Below are positions 25,481 to 34,457 of a stretch of 42,885 bases of DNA, piece by piece (within the stretch, counting starts at the first letter, position 1; every line of letters starts with the position of its first letter). The position numbers and the translations under genes were made by a program. The notes below the pieces were generated by a model. It worked only from the letters and a program-made list of their open reading frames with translations. It had not been told where the DNA came from and did not search any database. The DNA is from an uncultured Pelagibacteraceae bacterium (GTDB lineage: Bacteria > Pseudomonadota > Alphaproteobacteria > Pelagibacterales > Pelagibacteraceae): assembly GCA_902623915.1 (NCBI GenBank), contig CACNVM010000005.1:1-42885 (forward strand), in the 5' to 3' direction.

Positions 25481-26505
25481 TTAATGCCGACGTTCTCTTT
25501 AAAATTGTTAATTATATTCATATTTTGAATTGCTTGACCCGCTGCTCCTTTAACTAAATTATCAATAGCTGACAAAATAAGTATTTTTCTTTTTTCTTTT
25601 AATTCACATATTGAAATTTCACAAAAATTTGTATTTAAAACATTCTCTGTACCAATATTTTTATTAAATGGATTGATTTTTACAAAATAATTATTTTTAT
25701 GAAAGCTTTTTAATTCTTTAAAAACTTTTTTTGCAGTAACACCAGGTTTTAATTCTAGGTAAATAGATGATAACATTCCTCTAAAAGTTGGAATAAGATG
25801 AGGAATAAAAACATAATTAATTTTTGTGTTGGAGACTTTGTTTAATTCCTGATCAAGTTCGCTTATATGTCTATGCTTATAGACACCATATGCGTGAATT
25901 GATGAAAAAATATTTTTATGCTTAAATTTTTTTTTTAAATTTTTACCAGCACCAGAATATCCAGATTTTGAGTCAATTATAATATTCTTACCGTTAATTA
26001 AATTTTTCTTTAATAACGGAATTAAAGGTAATTGAATTGAAGTAGGATAACAACCTGGGCAAGCGATTATTTTAAATTTTTTTAATTTGTCCTTTGTAAA
26101 TTCAGATATAGCATAAATAGATTTGTTAATTAATTTTTTAGCCAAATGTTCTTTACCATAAAACTTTTTATATACGGAACTATCGGATAATCTAAAATCA
26201 GCTGATAGGTCAATTATTTTTAATTTTTTATTTATTAAATTTTTACAAATTATTTGGCTTTCTCCATTGGGTAATGCTGTAAATAAAATATCAATAATAG
26301 TCCAATCTACAGATTTTAGTTTTGATATTTTAGGTAAATTTTTTGTAATTCTTTTATCGAAATACTGAATTTTTTTTCCTATATTCTTTTGGGCACATAA
26401 ATACTTTATTTGGACATTTGGGTGATTTGATAAAAATTTAATCAAATCGAGTCCAACAAAACCTGTGGCTCCAGCTATAACAATATTTAATTTTTTTGCT
26501 GACAT
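25477..26505 (-). CDS. argC: N-acetyl-gamma-glutamyl-phosphate reductase
   Basis: A 342-residue NADPH-dependent reductase for the third step of arginine synthesis. The dinucleotide loop is AGATGFVG, and the catalytic cysteine lies in ACPGCYPTS; HRHISELDQEL supplies the conserved histidine region. It starts 42 bp after rpsI and overlaps the lipoprotein gene by 4 bp. rpsI-argC linkage is common in alphaproteobacteria. Confidence 0.96.
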   Translation of the reverse strand: MSAKKLNIVIAGATGFVGLDLIKFLSNHPNVQIKYLCAQKNIGKKIQYFDKRITKNLPKISKLKSVDWTIIDILFTALPNGESQIICKNLINKKLKIIDLSADFRLSDSSVYKKFYGKEHLAKKLINKSIYAISEFTKDKLKKFKIIACPGCYPTSIQLPLIPLLKKNLINGKNIIIDSKSGYSGAGKNLKKKFKHKNIFSSIHAYGVYKHRHISELDQELNKVSNTKINYVFIPHLIPTFRGMLSSIYLELKPGVTAKKVFKELKSFHKNNYFVKINPFNKNIGTENVLNTNFCEISICELKEKRKILILSAIDNLVKGAAGQAIQNMNIINNFKENVGIK

Positions 26506-26547
26506 AATTTGTTTATATCACTTTTAAATTTAATAGTAATGAATGAT

Positions 26548-26985
26548 TTATCTCTTAGAGAATTGGAAACTTCTACGTGCTTTTTTATGTCCGTATTTTT
26601 TTCTTTCAACTTTTCTCGAATCTCTGGTTGTAAATTTATTTTTCTTTAATGTTTTTTTAAACGTAGGATCAGTTTTTACTAATGCTCTTGAAATTCCATG
26701 TATTATTGCGCCAGCTTGACCTGATAATCCGCCACCTTTTACATTACATTTTACATCAAATTTATTTAATACATTTGTTTCTTGTAAAGGCATAACTACT
26801 ATTAATTGATGGACTGGTCTTTTAAAATAGTCATTCATGGATTTTCCATTTACAAAGATTTTGCCTGTTCCCTTCTTTATCCATACTCTTGCTACAGATT
26901 CTTTTCTTCTTCCTGTAGCATAGTTACTTTCTTTAAAATCTAATTTCATTTTTCCAGTATCCTTTTCTACCTGAGTTGTTTCCAT
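26548..26985 (-). CDS. rpsI: 30S ribosomal protein S9
   Basis: A 145-residue S9 with the conserved core [39 protein letters not shown] and the C-terminal SKR tail that reaches the P-site tRNA. A short N-terminal extension of about twenty residues precedes the core. Its ATG overlaps the rplM stop in a TAATG arrangement, so translation is coupled, the usual L13-S9 pairing. Confidence 0.97.
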   Translation of the reverse strand: METTQVEKDTGKMKLDFKESNYATGRRKESVARVWIKKGTGKIFVNGKSMNDYFKRPVHQLIVVMPLQETNVLNKFDVKCNVKGGGLSGQAGAIIHGISRALVKTDPTFKKTLKKNKFTTRDSRKVERKKYGHKKARRSFQFSKR

Positions 26986-27446
26986 TAGACTTTAATATGA
27001 TTTTTTTTATTTATTGCAGAGAAGTTGATTTCAACAGGATTTTGAGTTTCATGAGGATGCTTGTCACCATAATATATTTTAAGTTTGCTTAATTGTTTTT
27101 TTGCCAAAGGACCACCTGGTAACATTCTTTTTACCGCAAATTTTAGAATATCTTGAGATTTGTTTTTTTCCGTTAAATTTTTAGGATTAATACTTTTTAT
27201 ACCTCCTGGGTGACCCGTGTGTTTATAATATTTTTTATTTTCAAATTTTTTGCCTGTAAATTTTAACTTTTCAATATTTGTAACTATAACAAAATCTCCA
27301 TTATCTTGATTTGGATTATATTGAGGTTTATTTTTTCCTCTTAGAACTAGAGATATATAAGCTGCTAGTCTTCCTACTACAAGATCTTTGGCATTTACTA
27401 AATACCAATTGTTTTTAATATTTTTTTTTTTAATAAACGGTGTCAT
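26985..27446 (-). CDS. rplM: 50S ribosomal protein L13
   Basis: A 153-residue L13 with [16 protein letters not shown] at the start, [12 protein letters not shown] and [20 protein letters not shown]. It is the first gene of the unit ending at tRNA-Glu. A promoter-like TTGACA lies at 27488-27483, and no Shine-Dalgarno sequence separates it from the ATG at 27446, which suggests a very short leader. Confidence 0.97.
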   Translation of the reverse strand: MTPFIKKKNIKNNWYLVNAKDLVVGRLAAYISLVLRGKNKPQYNPNQDNGDFVIVTNIEKLKFTGKKFENKKYYKHTGHPGGIKSINPKNLTEKNKSQDILKFAVKRMLPGGPLAKKQLSKLKIYYGDKHPHETQNPVEINFSAINKKNHIKV

Positions 27447-27458
27447 TTTAACTTGGCG

Positions 27459-27488
27459 ATAATTACAAGTTATTAATTACTATGTCAA
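27459..27488 (-). promoter_or_regulatory. Putative promoter of the rplM-rpsI unit
   Basis: On the minus strand a perfect -35 hexamer TTGACA (27488-27483) is followed after 18 nt by AATTAT (27464-27459), a four-of-six match to the -10 consensus. Transcription would begin near 27452, about six bases before the rplM ATG. It fills the 48-bp spacer behind ctaA. Confidence 0.5.
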
Positions 27489-27494
27489 TAAAAA

Positions 27495-28526
27495 CTATGT
27501 TTTAAGTGTGTTATAGTAAAAATAAATTGATGAAAGAAGTAAAAGAATTGTAGAAATCTGATGTAAAGAAGCAATCCAAATATATGCTCCGCTTAAAAGA
27601 GTGAAGATTCCAAGAATTATCTGCACAAAAATCATTGTCAACAAATACAATGTTGGTCGATACATTTCTTTCTGTCTTCTATAAAAAATAATAAAACTCA
27701 TAATTACAACATATATAAAAATTATGTAGGCCAATTTTCTATGAATAAATTGTACGAATGATGGTTCACTTAAAACCTGTGGAAAAATTATATCTTTATA
27801 AGTTAAATCGTCAGGAAAAAAATAACTATTCATCAAAGGCCAGGATTGATAAATTTTTCCTGCATCTAAGCCTGAAGTAAAAGCTCCAAATGTAATTTGT
27901 GTAAATATCAAAAGTATAAATATTTTTGAAAGAATATTTTCATTTTTCAGACTAAAGAAAATTTTATTTTTATTGTTTCTTATATTTAAAAAATACCAAA
28001 AAATTGCTGAAAAAAGAATAAAAGCTAAATTTAAATGTAACGCTAACCTATAATGACTTACAGTAGTATTTTCTATTAGTCCGCTTTTTACCATATACCA
28101 ACCTACTGTTCCCTGAACTAATATTAGCAAAAATAATACAAAAAAATTTATATTATAATTTTGGTTTAAGATTTTTTTAAAATATATGTAGATGAAAGGT
28201 ATAAGAAAAAGTAAACCCAAAATTCTTCCTAAAATTCTATGAATGTATTCCCAATAGTATATAATTTTAAATTCGTTCAACGTCATGCTTTGATTTAGAA
28301 GATAAAACTGAGGAATCTCTTTATAAAGACTAAATACATCATTCCATTGGTTATTATTTAGTGGTGGCAGAATTCCTTTTACAACGTCCCATGTTGTTAT
28401 TGACAAACCCGAGTCGGTTAGTCTTGTTAAACCACCTACAATTACGATTATAGATATAAAAAACAACAAACAGATTAACCAATATGTTATAAATTTCGAA
28501 TATTCTTTTCTTAATATTATTTCCAT
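27495..28526 (-). CDS. ctaA: Heme A synthase (COX15/CtaA family)
   Basis: A 343-residue membrane protein with eight hydrophobic segments that oxidises the C8 methyl of heme O to make heme A for cytochrome aa3 oxidase. The heme-binding histidines are in EYIHRILGR, SHYRLALHL, FIHRKLAY and LHQIST. GGLTRLTDSGLSITTW is the conserved first periplasmic region of the type common in proteobacteria and mitochondria. It is divergent from the chorismate mutase gene across 42 bp. Confidence 0.96.
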   Translation of the reverse strand: MEIILRKEYSKFITYWLICLLFFISIIVIVGGLTRLTDSGLSITTWDVVKGILPPLNNNQWNDVFSLYKEIPQFYLLNQSMTLNEFKIIYYWEYIHRILGRILGLLFLIPFIYIYFKKILNQNYNINFFVLFLLILVQGTVGWYMVKSGLIENTTVSHYRLALHLNLAFILFSAIFWYFLNIRNNKNKIFFSLKNENILSKIFILLIFTQITFGAFTSGLDAGKIYQSWPLMNSYFFPDDLTYKDIIFPQVLSEPSFVQFIHRKLAYIIFIYVVIMSFIIFYRRQKEMYRPTLYLLTMIFVQIILGIFTLLSGAYIWIASLHQISTILLLLSSIYFYYNTLKT

Positions 28527-28568
28527 AGTTGTGTTATATAATAAACGTGTATTTTATTAATTGCATTT
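28527..28568. promoter_or_regulatory. Short divergent spacer between ctaA and chorismate mutase
   Basis: These 42 bp must serve both genes. TATAAT at 28537-28542 on the plus strand would start the chorismate mutase transcript about 20 nt before its ATG at 28569. No convincing -35 hexamer or Shine-Dalgarno sequence is visible. Confidence 0.3.
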
Positions 28569-28859
28569 ATGTCGCTGAATAAGAATAAAAAAATATTAAA
28601 AATAAGAAAAAAGTTGGATTTTTTAGATAGTAGGATGCTGGATATTATAAAAATCCGAACTAATCTTGTAAGTCAAGTGCTACAAAATAAGACAAGTAAA
28701 AAACAAATTGTAGATAAAAAAAGAATAAATGTAATTCTTAAAAATATTAAAAAAAAATCAATTAAAAAAAAGATCGACGTCAAACTGACACGACAAATTT
28801 GGTCTAGTATGATAAGAGCATATATAAATTTTGAATATAGGAAATTTAAAAAAAAATAA
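28569..28859 (+). CDS. Chorismate mutase type II, single-domain
   Basis: A 96-residue, all-helical AroQ-class domain converting chorismate to prephenate for phenylalanine and tyrosine. IRKKLDFLDSRMLDIIKIRTNLV matches helix 1 in spacing, with active-site arginine candidates in the first helix and lysine in VLQNKTSKKQIVD; KKRINVILKNI matches the second helix and IWSSMIRAYINFE the third. It is not fused to prephenate dehydratase or dehydrogenase. It ends 2 bp from the convergent rpmG. Confidence 0.85.
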   Translation: MSLNKNKKILKIRKKLDFLDSRMLDIIKIRTNLVSQVLQNKTSKKQIVDKKRINVILKNIKKKSIKKKIDVKLTRQIWSSMIRAYINFEYRKFKKK

Positions 28860-28861
28860 TG

Positions 28862-29053
28862 TTACTTACTATGTGGGGGGAGTTTTTTTTCAATAAAATA
28901 TTCGTGTTTTCTTGTTTCGGGATTATATTTTTTTAGCTTTAATTTAACTTTAGCTTTTTCACCTTTTGTAGGCTTCTTTACGTAGTAATAGAATGCACTA
29001 TCGACTTTTTTCTCTGGAACCAATCTAACCTTAACTGATGATTTTTTAGCCAT
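28862..29053 (-). CDS. rpmG: 50S ribosomal protein L33
   Basis: A 63-residue protein beginning MAKKSSVKVRLVPEKK, with FYYYVKKPTK and KLKLKKYNPETRKHEYFIEKK, the conserved L33 pattern. It is of the cysteine-free type without a zinc ribbon. The start overlaps the end of the MerR-type gene by 8 bp, so it is probably transcribed from the rpmF-plsX side. It carries a few extra C-terminal residues (LPPHSK). Confidence 0.92.
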   Translation of the reverse strand: MAKKSSVKVRLVPEKKVDSAFYYYVKKPTKGEKAKVKLKLKKYNPETRKHEYFIEKKLPPHSK

Positions 29054-29429
29054 TTTTTTCTTTTTTAATTTTGTCTATAATTTTTTTAATTTTCACCAAC
29101 TTAGTTTTAAGTGAAAATTTAAAATTTTCACTATTTACACTAGAAATTAAAGTATCGTCAAGTTTTATCGAGGGATCATTCAAAGCTTTTTTTGCACCGT
29201 TAATTGTGAATCCTTTAGTTTTAAGTAAAACATAAATTAATTTTATATATTTAATATCTTTATCTGAATAATACCTTCTATTTCCAGAAAGTAATTTAGG
29301 TCTGATTTGTTTAAAATGCTTTTCCCAGAAACGTAGTGTATGAGTGTTTGGTTTCTTATTCTTCTTATTTACAAGTCCTATTTCTTGAGCAACCTCACTA
29401 ATTGTTTTATAAACTCTATTATTTTCCAT
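29046..29429 (-). CDS. MerR family transcriptional regulator
   Basis: A 127-residue protein with an N-terminal winged helix: TISEVAQEIGLV, THTLRFWEKHFKQIRP and NRRYYSDKDIKYIKLIYVLL are the MerR DNA-binding pattern. The usual long coiled coil is short and no effector-binding domain or metal cysteines are visible. Proteins of this kind lie next to ihfA in many alphaproteobacteria; their targets are unknown. It overlaps ihfA by 11 bp and rpmG by 8 bp. Confidence 0.9.
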   Translation of the reverse strand: MENNRVYKTISEVAQEIGLVNKKNKKPNTHTLRFWEKHFKQIRPKLLSGNRRYYSDKDIKYIKLIYVLLKTKGFTINGAKKALNDPSIKLDDTLISSVNSENFKFSLKTKLVKIKKIIDKIKKEKNG

Positions 29430-29712
29430 TAAGTTTTTTTTTTACTATTTTAGATGGTGAAAAAACAACAACTTTTCTCTCACTAATAGAATGTTTAACT
29501 TTAGTTTTTGGGTTCATACCAAACCTTGCTTTTTTAAAAAGAATTTTAAATGTCCCAAATTTTGATATTTTAAATCTACCGTCTTTTTTTAAACCATTTT
29601 TTATGATCAAAAAAATATTATCATAAATAGTCTCAACATAGCTTGCAGGTAACCGATAACGATTTTTGATATTATGTACAATATCATTTTTGCTAATATT
29701 ATTTCTGCTCAT
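29419..29712 (-). CDS. ihfA: Integration host factor alpha-like HU/IHF protein
   Basis: A 97-residue nucleoid protein of the HU/IHF fold that bends DNA. KNDIVHNIKNR, IKNGLKKDGRFKISKFGTF and the DNA-arm segment ARFGMNPKTK with the intercalating proline are visible, then RKVVVFSPSKIVKKKLN. The ATG at 29712 is preferred to a TTG at 29736; either way it overlaps the end of plsX (by 14 bp for the ATG). The alpha subtype is inferred from its place between plsX and a merR gene. Confidence 0.88.
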   Translation of the reverse strand: MSRNNISKNDIVHNIKNRYRLPASYVETIYDNIFLIIKNGLKKDGRFKISKFGTFKILFKKARFGMNPKTKVKHSISERKVVVFSPSKIVKKKLNGK

Positions 29713-30742
29713 TATTAATATTTTTGATATGACCAAGGTTAAGCTTGATTTTGTCGATCATTTGTCCTTTGGCAATTTTATAACAAACATCCAAAGAATA
29801 AGAAAAACCTAATGCATCTGTTGATCCATGGCTTTTAACTACGGGACCCTTCAAACCAAGAAAAATTGCACCGTTATATTTTCTTGGATCTAATTTATTT
29901 TTAAACTTTTTAAGTGCAAAATAAGATAAAACGGAAGAGAATTTTGAAAAAATATTGCTAGATAAAGCTTGTTTTAAATTGTCAGTTAAAAAATTTGCTG
30001 TTCCTTCTGCAGTTTTTAAAGCTACATTTCCAGTAAACCCATCGGTTATAATGACATTGCAATTTCCATCCGTTATATGATTTCCCTCAATGTATCCGTA
30101 AAATTTAAAATCTCCTATCTCATCTAATTTTTTTAGTTTAGTGTAAGTCCCTTTTAATAATTCAGTTCCTTTAATCTCTTCCGAACCTATATTTAATAAT
30201 GCAACTTTAGCTTTTTCATTTGGAAATAACGATTGATACAGTGCAGCACCCATTTCGGAAAAGTCTATCAAATTTTTTTCACTACAATTTATGTTTGCCC
30301 CAAGATCAAGAACAACGTTCATTCCTTTTTTATTCGGCCAAAGTCCTGCTAAAGCTGGTTTATCAACATCCTCTAAAGTTTTTAATATCATTTTTGACAT
30401 AACTAACATTACGCCAGTATTTCCCGCAGATAACGAAACATCTACATCTAAAGAATTTTGAGATTCAATTGCTTTCCACATACTCGAGTCTTTTCCTTTT
30501 TTTAAAGCTGACAAAGCTGGCAAGTCATCAGATACGATGATTTTAGTGTCGAAAATTTTGAAATTTTTAAGGGATTTTTTTTTTATTTTTTCATTTATTA
30601 GGTCTTCATTTCCAAATAAATAAAAAAAATAATCATTTAAATTTTTATTTCGTTTTATAAATAACTCTATACCATCAATATTTTTGTCAGGGGAGTTTTC
30701 ACCACCCATTAAATCTATTGCAATTTTAACTTTTTTATCCAT
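29699..30742 (-). CDS. plsX: Phosphate acyltransferase PlsX
   Basis: A 347-residue enzyme that turns acyl-ACP into acyl-phosphate for phospholipid synthesis by PlsY. AIDLMGGENSP at the start, SAGNTGVMLVMS, LDLGANINC, VIITDGFTGNVALKT and SHGSTDALGF are the family signatures. It follows rpmF after 22 bp and overlaps ihfA, whereas fabH is normally the next gene in alphaproteobacteria and is absent here. Confidence 0.96.
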   Translation of the reverse strand: MDKKVKIAIDLMGGENSPDKNIDGIELFIKRNKNLNDYFFYLFGNEDLINEKIKKKSLKNFKIFDTKIIVSDDLPALSALKKGKDSSMWKAIESQNSLDVDVSLSAGNTGVMLVMSKMILKTLEDVDKPALAGLWPNKKGMNVVLDLGANINCSEKNLIDFSEMGAALYQSLFPNEKAKVALLNIGSEEIKGTELLKGTYTKLKKLDEIGDFKFYGYIEGNHITDGNCNVIITDGFTGNVALKTAEGTANFLTDNLKQALSSNIFSKFSSVLSYFALKKFKNKLDPRKYNGAIFLGLKGPVVKSHGSTDALGFSYSLDVCYKIAKGQMIDKIKLNLGHIKNINNEQK

Positions 30743-30764
30743 TAAGAATAAACTTTAAATGGGA

Positions 30765-30938
30765 TTACTTATCTAAAACTTTTTTCCCGTTATATAATCC
30801 AGTCTTCAAATCAACATGATGTGAAAGCCTGTATTCACCAGATTTTTTATCTTCAATAACATTTACGTTTGTTATTTTATGGTGTGATCTTCTTTTATTT
30901 CTTCTTGATTTTGATGTTTTTCTTTTGGGTACAGCCAT
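30765..30938 (-). CDS. rpmF: 50S ribosomal protein L32
   Basis: Translating the minus strand from ATG 30938 gives 57 residues, [20 protein letters not shown] and so on, ending KKVLDK before TAA. This is the typical L32 N-terminus ([13 protein letters not shown]) with the HHKI region and a LKTGLYNGK end. The zinc cysteines found in some L32 proteins are absent. It starts 3 bp after the cytochrome bc1 chaperone stop and precedes plsX, the usual rpmF-plsX pairing. Confidence 0.95.
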   Translation of the reverse strand: MAVPKRKTSKSRRNKRRSHHKITNVNVIEDKKSGEYRLSHHVDLKTGLYNGKKVLDK

Positions 30939-30941
30939 TAT

Positions 30942-31442
30942 TTACCTATAATTAAAGTTTATAGAACCATTTAGCATATTATTGACATCCAAATCAAAAC
31001 AAAAATCTCTAAATTTTTGAAAATAATTAGCTAATTTCATTACTTTTTCATCATCAAATTTATCTTTTGAAAAGAAATATTTCACTAAGAGTTTTTTTAA
31101 CATCTCAGTATCATATAAATCTTGATCAACATTATACAAAATATCATAAAATATTTTGTTCAAATTTTTCATATTTTTGTTAACAGAAACATCGCCATGA
31201 CCAAGTTCTCTCAAGTGGTACTCGATATTATGAAAAATATTATCAAAAATAGCTTGTATTTTTTTCTTAAAATTACTCTTTTTAGATATTTGCAATATTA
31301 TTGAAAGGTGAAAAAAAATTAATAGTATACGCGTCTGAAAGTTATCTGAAAGCTTAGTATCATTATAAAAGAATTTATTGCGTGATAATTCAGTTAATTT
31401 ATTATAAAGTTTATTATTATGTTTTTTATAAAAGCTAAACAT
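30942..31442 (-). CDS. Ubiquinol-cytochrome c chaperone family protein
   Basis: A 166-residue member of the Cbp3/UQCC1 family, whose mitochondrial relatives assist cytochrome b in assembly of the bc1 complex. RELGHGDVSVNKNMKNLNKIFYDILY matches the conserved core (GxGD then the glycine/lysine-rich helix), preceded by a helical N-terminal half. In alphaproteobacteria it usually lies divergent from bamE and before a DUF177 gene; here rpmF follows after 3 bp. Its first 24 coding bases overlap the start of bamE on the other strand. Confidence 0.85.
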   Translation of the reverse strand: MFSFYKKHNNKLYNKLTELSRNKFFYNDTKLSDNFQTRILLIFFHLSIILQISKKSNFKKKIQAIFDNIFHNIEYHLRELGHGDVSVNKNMKNLNKIFYDILYNVDQDLYDTEMLKKLLVKYFFSKDKFDDEKVMKLANYFQKFRDFCFDLDVNNMLNGSINFNYR

Positions 31443-31895
31443 ATTTATTTTTTATTTATTCTGCTAGTTCTATCTATTTTTCTAACAAATTGCCAAAGAA
31501 ACAAAGTTATAAATAGCCACGGTATTATGTATTTAGAAAATAGACAAGAACTCCTAATGATTAACAAAAGCAACAAGAATGATGTAATTGAAAGGTTGGG
31601 TCAACCTCACTCTAGGTCTATTAAAGGTGAAGACACATGGATTTATATTGAAAGAACTAAAACTAAAGGGAAAGTCTATACGTTTGGCAAGAATGTTTTG
31701 GTCAATAATAATGTATTGGTAGTCAGCTTTGATAAATATGGGATTTTGAAAGAGAAAATATTTTACGACAAAAAAGATATGAATGATTATAAATTCACCA
31801 AAACAGAAACCTCAAATGAAATTAGAAGAGGGAGTTTTGTGCAATCTTTTTTACAAAGTTTAAGGCAAAAAATGAGGGCTAATTCACCCAAATAA
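31419..31895 (+). CDS. bamE: Outer membrane assembly lipoprotein BamE
   Basis: A 158-residue lipoprotein of the SmpA/OmlA family, a subunit of the BAM complex that inserts outer-membrane beta-barrels. The signal peptide ends in LTNC with Cys25, followed by the BamE fold: NKSNKNDVIERLGQPHSR, DTWIYIERTK and VVSFDKYGILKE. The charged C-terminal tail is longer than in E. coli. No other start is available that keeps the signal peptide, so the head-to-head 24-bp overlap with the chaperone gene seems real. It ends 11 bp from the convergent hppA. Confidence 0.92.
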   Translation: MFFIKAKHIYFLFILLVLSIFLTNCQRNKVINSHGIMYLENRQELLMINKSNKNDVIERLGQPHSRSIKGEDTWIYIERTKTKGKVYTFGKNVLVNNNVLVVSFDKYGILKEKIFYDKKDMNDYKFTKTETSNEIRRGSFVQSFLQSLRQKMRANSPK

Positions 31896-31906
31896 TTTTT
31901 TATTTA

Positions 31907-33997
31907 CTAATGTGATATAACAGCTAAAAGTAAGAGTGCAACAATATTAGTAATTTTTATCATAGGATTTACTGCGGGGCCTGCTGTATCTTTGTAAGGA
32001 TCCCCAACTGTATCGCCAGTAACTGCTGCTTTATGCGACTCTGAACCTTTGCCACCATAATTTCCGTCTTCTATATATTTTTTTGCATTATCCCAAGCTC
32101 CACCACCAGCTGTCATTGAAATAGCAACAAACAACCCTGTCACTATTACGCCTAGAAGCATTGCGCCGACAGACGATAGTGCTGCTTCTAATCCGCCTAT
32201 TGAGTAAATAACTAAATATAAAACAATAGGTGACAAAACTGGTAAAAGAGATGGAACTATCATTTCTTTAATAGCAGCTTTAGTCAGTAAATCTACTAAT
32301 CTACCGTAGTCTGGTTTTCTCTTGCCTTTCATAATACCAGGAATTTTTTTAAACTGTCTTCTTACTTCTATTACCACAGCTCCACCAGCTCTACCTACTG
32401 CCTGCATGCCCATTGATCCAAATAAATAAGGCAACATTCCACCAACCAACAATCCAATTACGACAAAAGGATTTGATAAATCAAAACTTACATTTATTCC
32501 TTCTAAACTCGAACCAGAAACAGTTGAAAAAAATTTTATGTCTTCTGTGTACGCCGCAAATAAAACTAACGCCCCTAGACCCGCTGATCCTATTGCATAA
32601 CCTTTTGTAACTGCTTTTGTAGTGTTTCCTACAGCATCTAAAGCGTCTGTAGTTTTTCTTACATTTTTTGGTAGTTTGGACATTTCAGCAATACCACCAG
32701 CGTTATCTGTGACAGGACCATAAGCATCCAATGCAACAACCATTCCAGTCAGTGCTAACATAGCAGTAACAGCAATAGCGATACCAAAAAGACCTGCTAA
32801 TTCATTTGTAGCTATGATACCTGCAACTATTATTAATGCAGGTAATGCAGTTGCTTCCATTGATACGGCAAGACCTTGAATAACATTTGTTCCGTGTCCT
32901 GTTGTTGAAGACTTAGCTACACTCCTCACAGGTCTAAAATTTGTTCCGGTATAATACTCTGTTACCCAAATAATTAATCCAGTAACAACTAAACCTATCA
33001 CTCCACAATAGTATAAATCTTTGCCATTAAAAGATTTATTTCCAACATTAAAAACTTGATCTAAACCAATTGTGTTTGAGGTAATGGGATATAATAATAT
33101 TAATGATACTATAGCAGTTACTATAAAGCCTTTGTATAGAGCTCCCATAATATTTTTACTTTTTCCTAATCTTACAAAAAAAGTACCAATTATAGATGCA
33201 ATGATACATCCTCCTCCAATTGCTAATGGATAAATCATCATACTCGCATCGTTTTGGAAAAAAATTGAAGCCAATACCATTGTTGCAACAATTGTAACAG
33301 CATAAGTTTCGAATAAATCTGCAGCCATACCAGCACAATCTCCAACGTTGTCTCCAACATTATCAGCTATGACAGCAGGATTTCTTGGATCATCTTCAGG
33401 TATACCTGCCTCTACTTTTCCAACCAAATCTGCACCAACATCAGCTCCTTTTGTAAATATACCTCCACCAAGTCTAGCAAAAATAGATATTAAAGATGCG
33501 CCAAATCCTAAAGCAATCAATGCATTTATTAATTCTCTGCTATCGACATTAAACGTGATCAAAACCCAATAGTAAACTGATATGGCTAATAATGCTAAAC
33601 CTGCAACAAGTAATCCTGTAATGGCCCCAGACTTAAAGGCCATAGTTAAACCTTTTTGTAAACTTGATCTTGAGGCTTCAGCAGTTCTAACATTTGCTTC
33701 AACTGAAATTAACATACCGAGATATCCAGCAACACCTGAAAGCAGGGCTCCAATAAAGTAACCAAGACCCACCAATAAACTAAAAAAATAACTGATAACT
33801 AATAGGACAATAAAACCTACTATAGCGATTGTTTTATACTGACGATTTAAATAAGCCTTAGCGCCAATTTGAATAGCCTCAGCAATTTCCTGCATTTTTA
33901 TATTTCCAGTGTTGGATGAAATAATTTGTTTACTCAAAATATAGCTATATGCTACTGCAAGAAGACCGGCTAATATTATTAAACTTAAGTTTTCCAA
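31907..33997 (-). CDS. hppA: Membrane-bound proton-translocating pyrophosphatase, K+-independent type
   Basis: A 696-residue, roughly sixteen-helix pump that couples pyrophosphate hydrolysis to ion export across the inner membrane. [20 protein letters not shown] and [22 protein letters not shown] are the substrate motifs; the C-terminal [12 protein letters not shown] and [14 protein letters not shown] are also intact. [10 protein letters not shown] has lysine where K+-dependent enzymes have alanine, so it should be the K+-independent proton pump. The start is TTG 33997, preceded by a strong GGGAGAA. The next ATG is residue 35, which would lose the first membrane helix. It is the last gene of the glyA-riboflavin-nusB unit. 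Confidence 0.96.
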   Translation of the reverse strand: MENLSLIILAGLLAVAYSYILSKQIISSNTGNIKMQEIAEAIQIGAKAYLNRQYKTIAIVGFIVLLVISYFFSLLVGLGYFIGALLSGVAGYLGMLISVEANVRTAEASRSSLQKGLTMAFKSGAITGLLVAGLALLAISVYYWVLITFNVDSRELINALIALGFGASLISIFARLGGGIFTKGADVGADLVGKVEAGIPEDDPRNPAVIADNVGDNVGDCAGMAADLFETYAVTIVATMVLASIFFQNDASMMIYPLAIGGGCIIASIIGTFFVRLGKSKNIMGALYKGFIVTAIVSLILLYPITSNTIGLDQVFNVGNKSFNGKDLYYCGVIGLVVTGLIIWVTEYYTGTNFRPVRSVAKSSTTGHGTNVIQGLAVSMEATALPALIIVAGIIATNELAGLFGIAIAVTAMLALTGMVVALDAYGPVTDNAGGIAEMSKLPKNVRKTTDALDAVGNTTKAVTKGYAIGSAGLGALVLFAAYTEDIKFFSTVSGSSLEGINVSFDLSNPFVVIGLLVGGMLPYLFGSMGMQAVGRAGGAVVIEVRRQFKKIPGIMKGKRKPDYGRLVDLLTKAAIKEMIVPSLLPVLSPIVLYLVIYSIGGLEAALSSVGAMLLGVIVTGLFVAISMTAGGGAWDNAKKYIEDGNYGGKGSESHKAAVTGDTVGDPYKDTAGPAVNPMIKITNIVALLLLAVISH

Positions 33998-34003
33998 AAT
34001 GAA

Positions 34004-34010
34004 TTCTCCC
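34004..34010 (-). promoter_or_regulatory. Shine-Dalgarno site that decides the hppA TTG start
   Basis: GGGAGAA reads on the minus strand from 34010 to 34004, and 6 nt later comes TTG (33997-33995). It is one of the few strong ribosome-binding sites in the window and supports use of TTG as the start codon. Confidence 0.7.
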
Positions 34011-34055
34011 TAAATTGATGTCTAATTGCCAAAAAATCTTGCAAAAGGCAAGAAA

Positions 34056-34457
34056 TTAATTTTTATAATTTCTAACATTCTTAGATATCTTATCCAAAAT
34101 AGCATTTAAATACCTTTTATGAGCGTTTTCCAAAAAGAAATCAGATATTTTCACATACTCACTCACTATAACTTTAACTGGTGTTTTGTGGACAAATAAA
34201 AGTTCAAAAACAGCAGACATTATCATTATCTTGAGTATTAAATCAGTTCTAGATGGACTAAATTCTTTTTTTAGTATTTCCCTTAATTTTACTAAAATAA
34301 ATTCCTCTCTTTCAATTGTTCCAGATACAATATCTTTTATAAATTTTTTATATCTATGCTTTGGATAGCTTATTGATGAATCTTTATTAATATAATAAGA
34401 ATAAAGCTTCTGAATAACTATAATTCTAGCATTTTGATTTTTATTCGAACTAACCAT
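34056..34457 (-). CDS. nusB: Transcription antitermination factor NusB
   Basis: A 133-residue all-helical protein that binds BoxA RNA with NusE in rRNA antitermination. ARIIVIQKLYSYY at the start, and ILKIMIMSAVFELLFVHKTPVKVIVSEYVKISDFF plus RYLNAILDKI near the end, are the family pattern. The ATG overlaps the ribH stop (TAATG), the ribH-nusB pairing found in most proteobacteria. Confidence 0.93.
   Translation of the reverse strand: MVSSNKNQNARIIVIQKLYSYYINKDSSISYPKHRYKKFIKDIVSGTIEREEFILVKLREILKKEFSPSRTDLILKIMIMSAVFELLFVHKTPVKVIVSEYVKISDFFLENAHKRYLNAILDKISKNVRNYKN

Noticed and set aside
29713-29736. TTG start extending ihfA by eight residues
   Set aside because: The HU/IHF fold starts after ATG 29712, and the longer form only deepens overlap with plsX.
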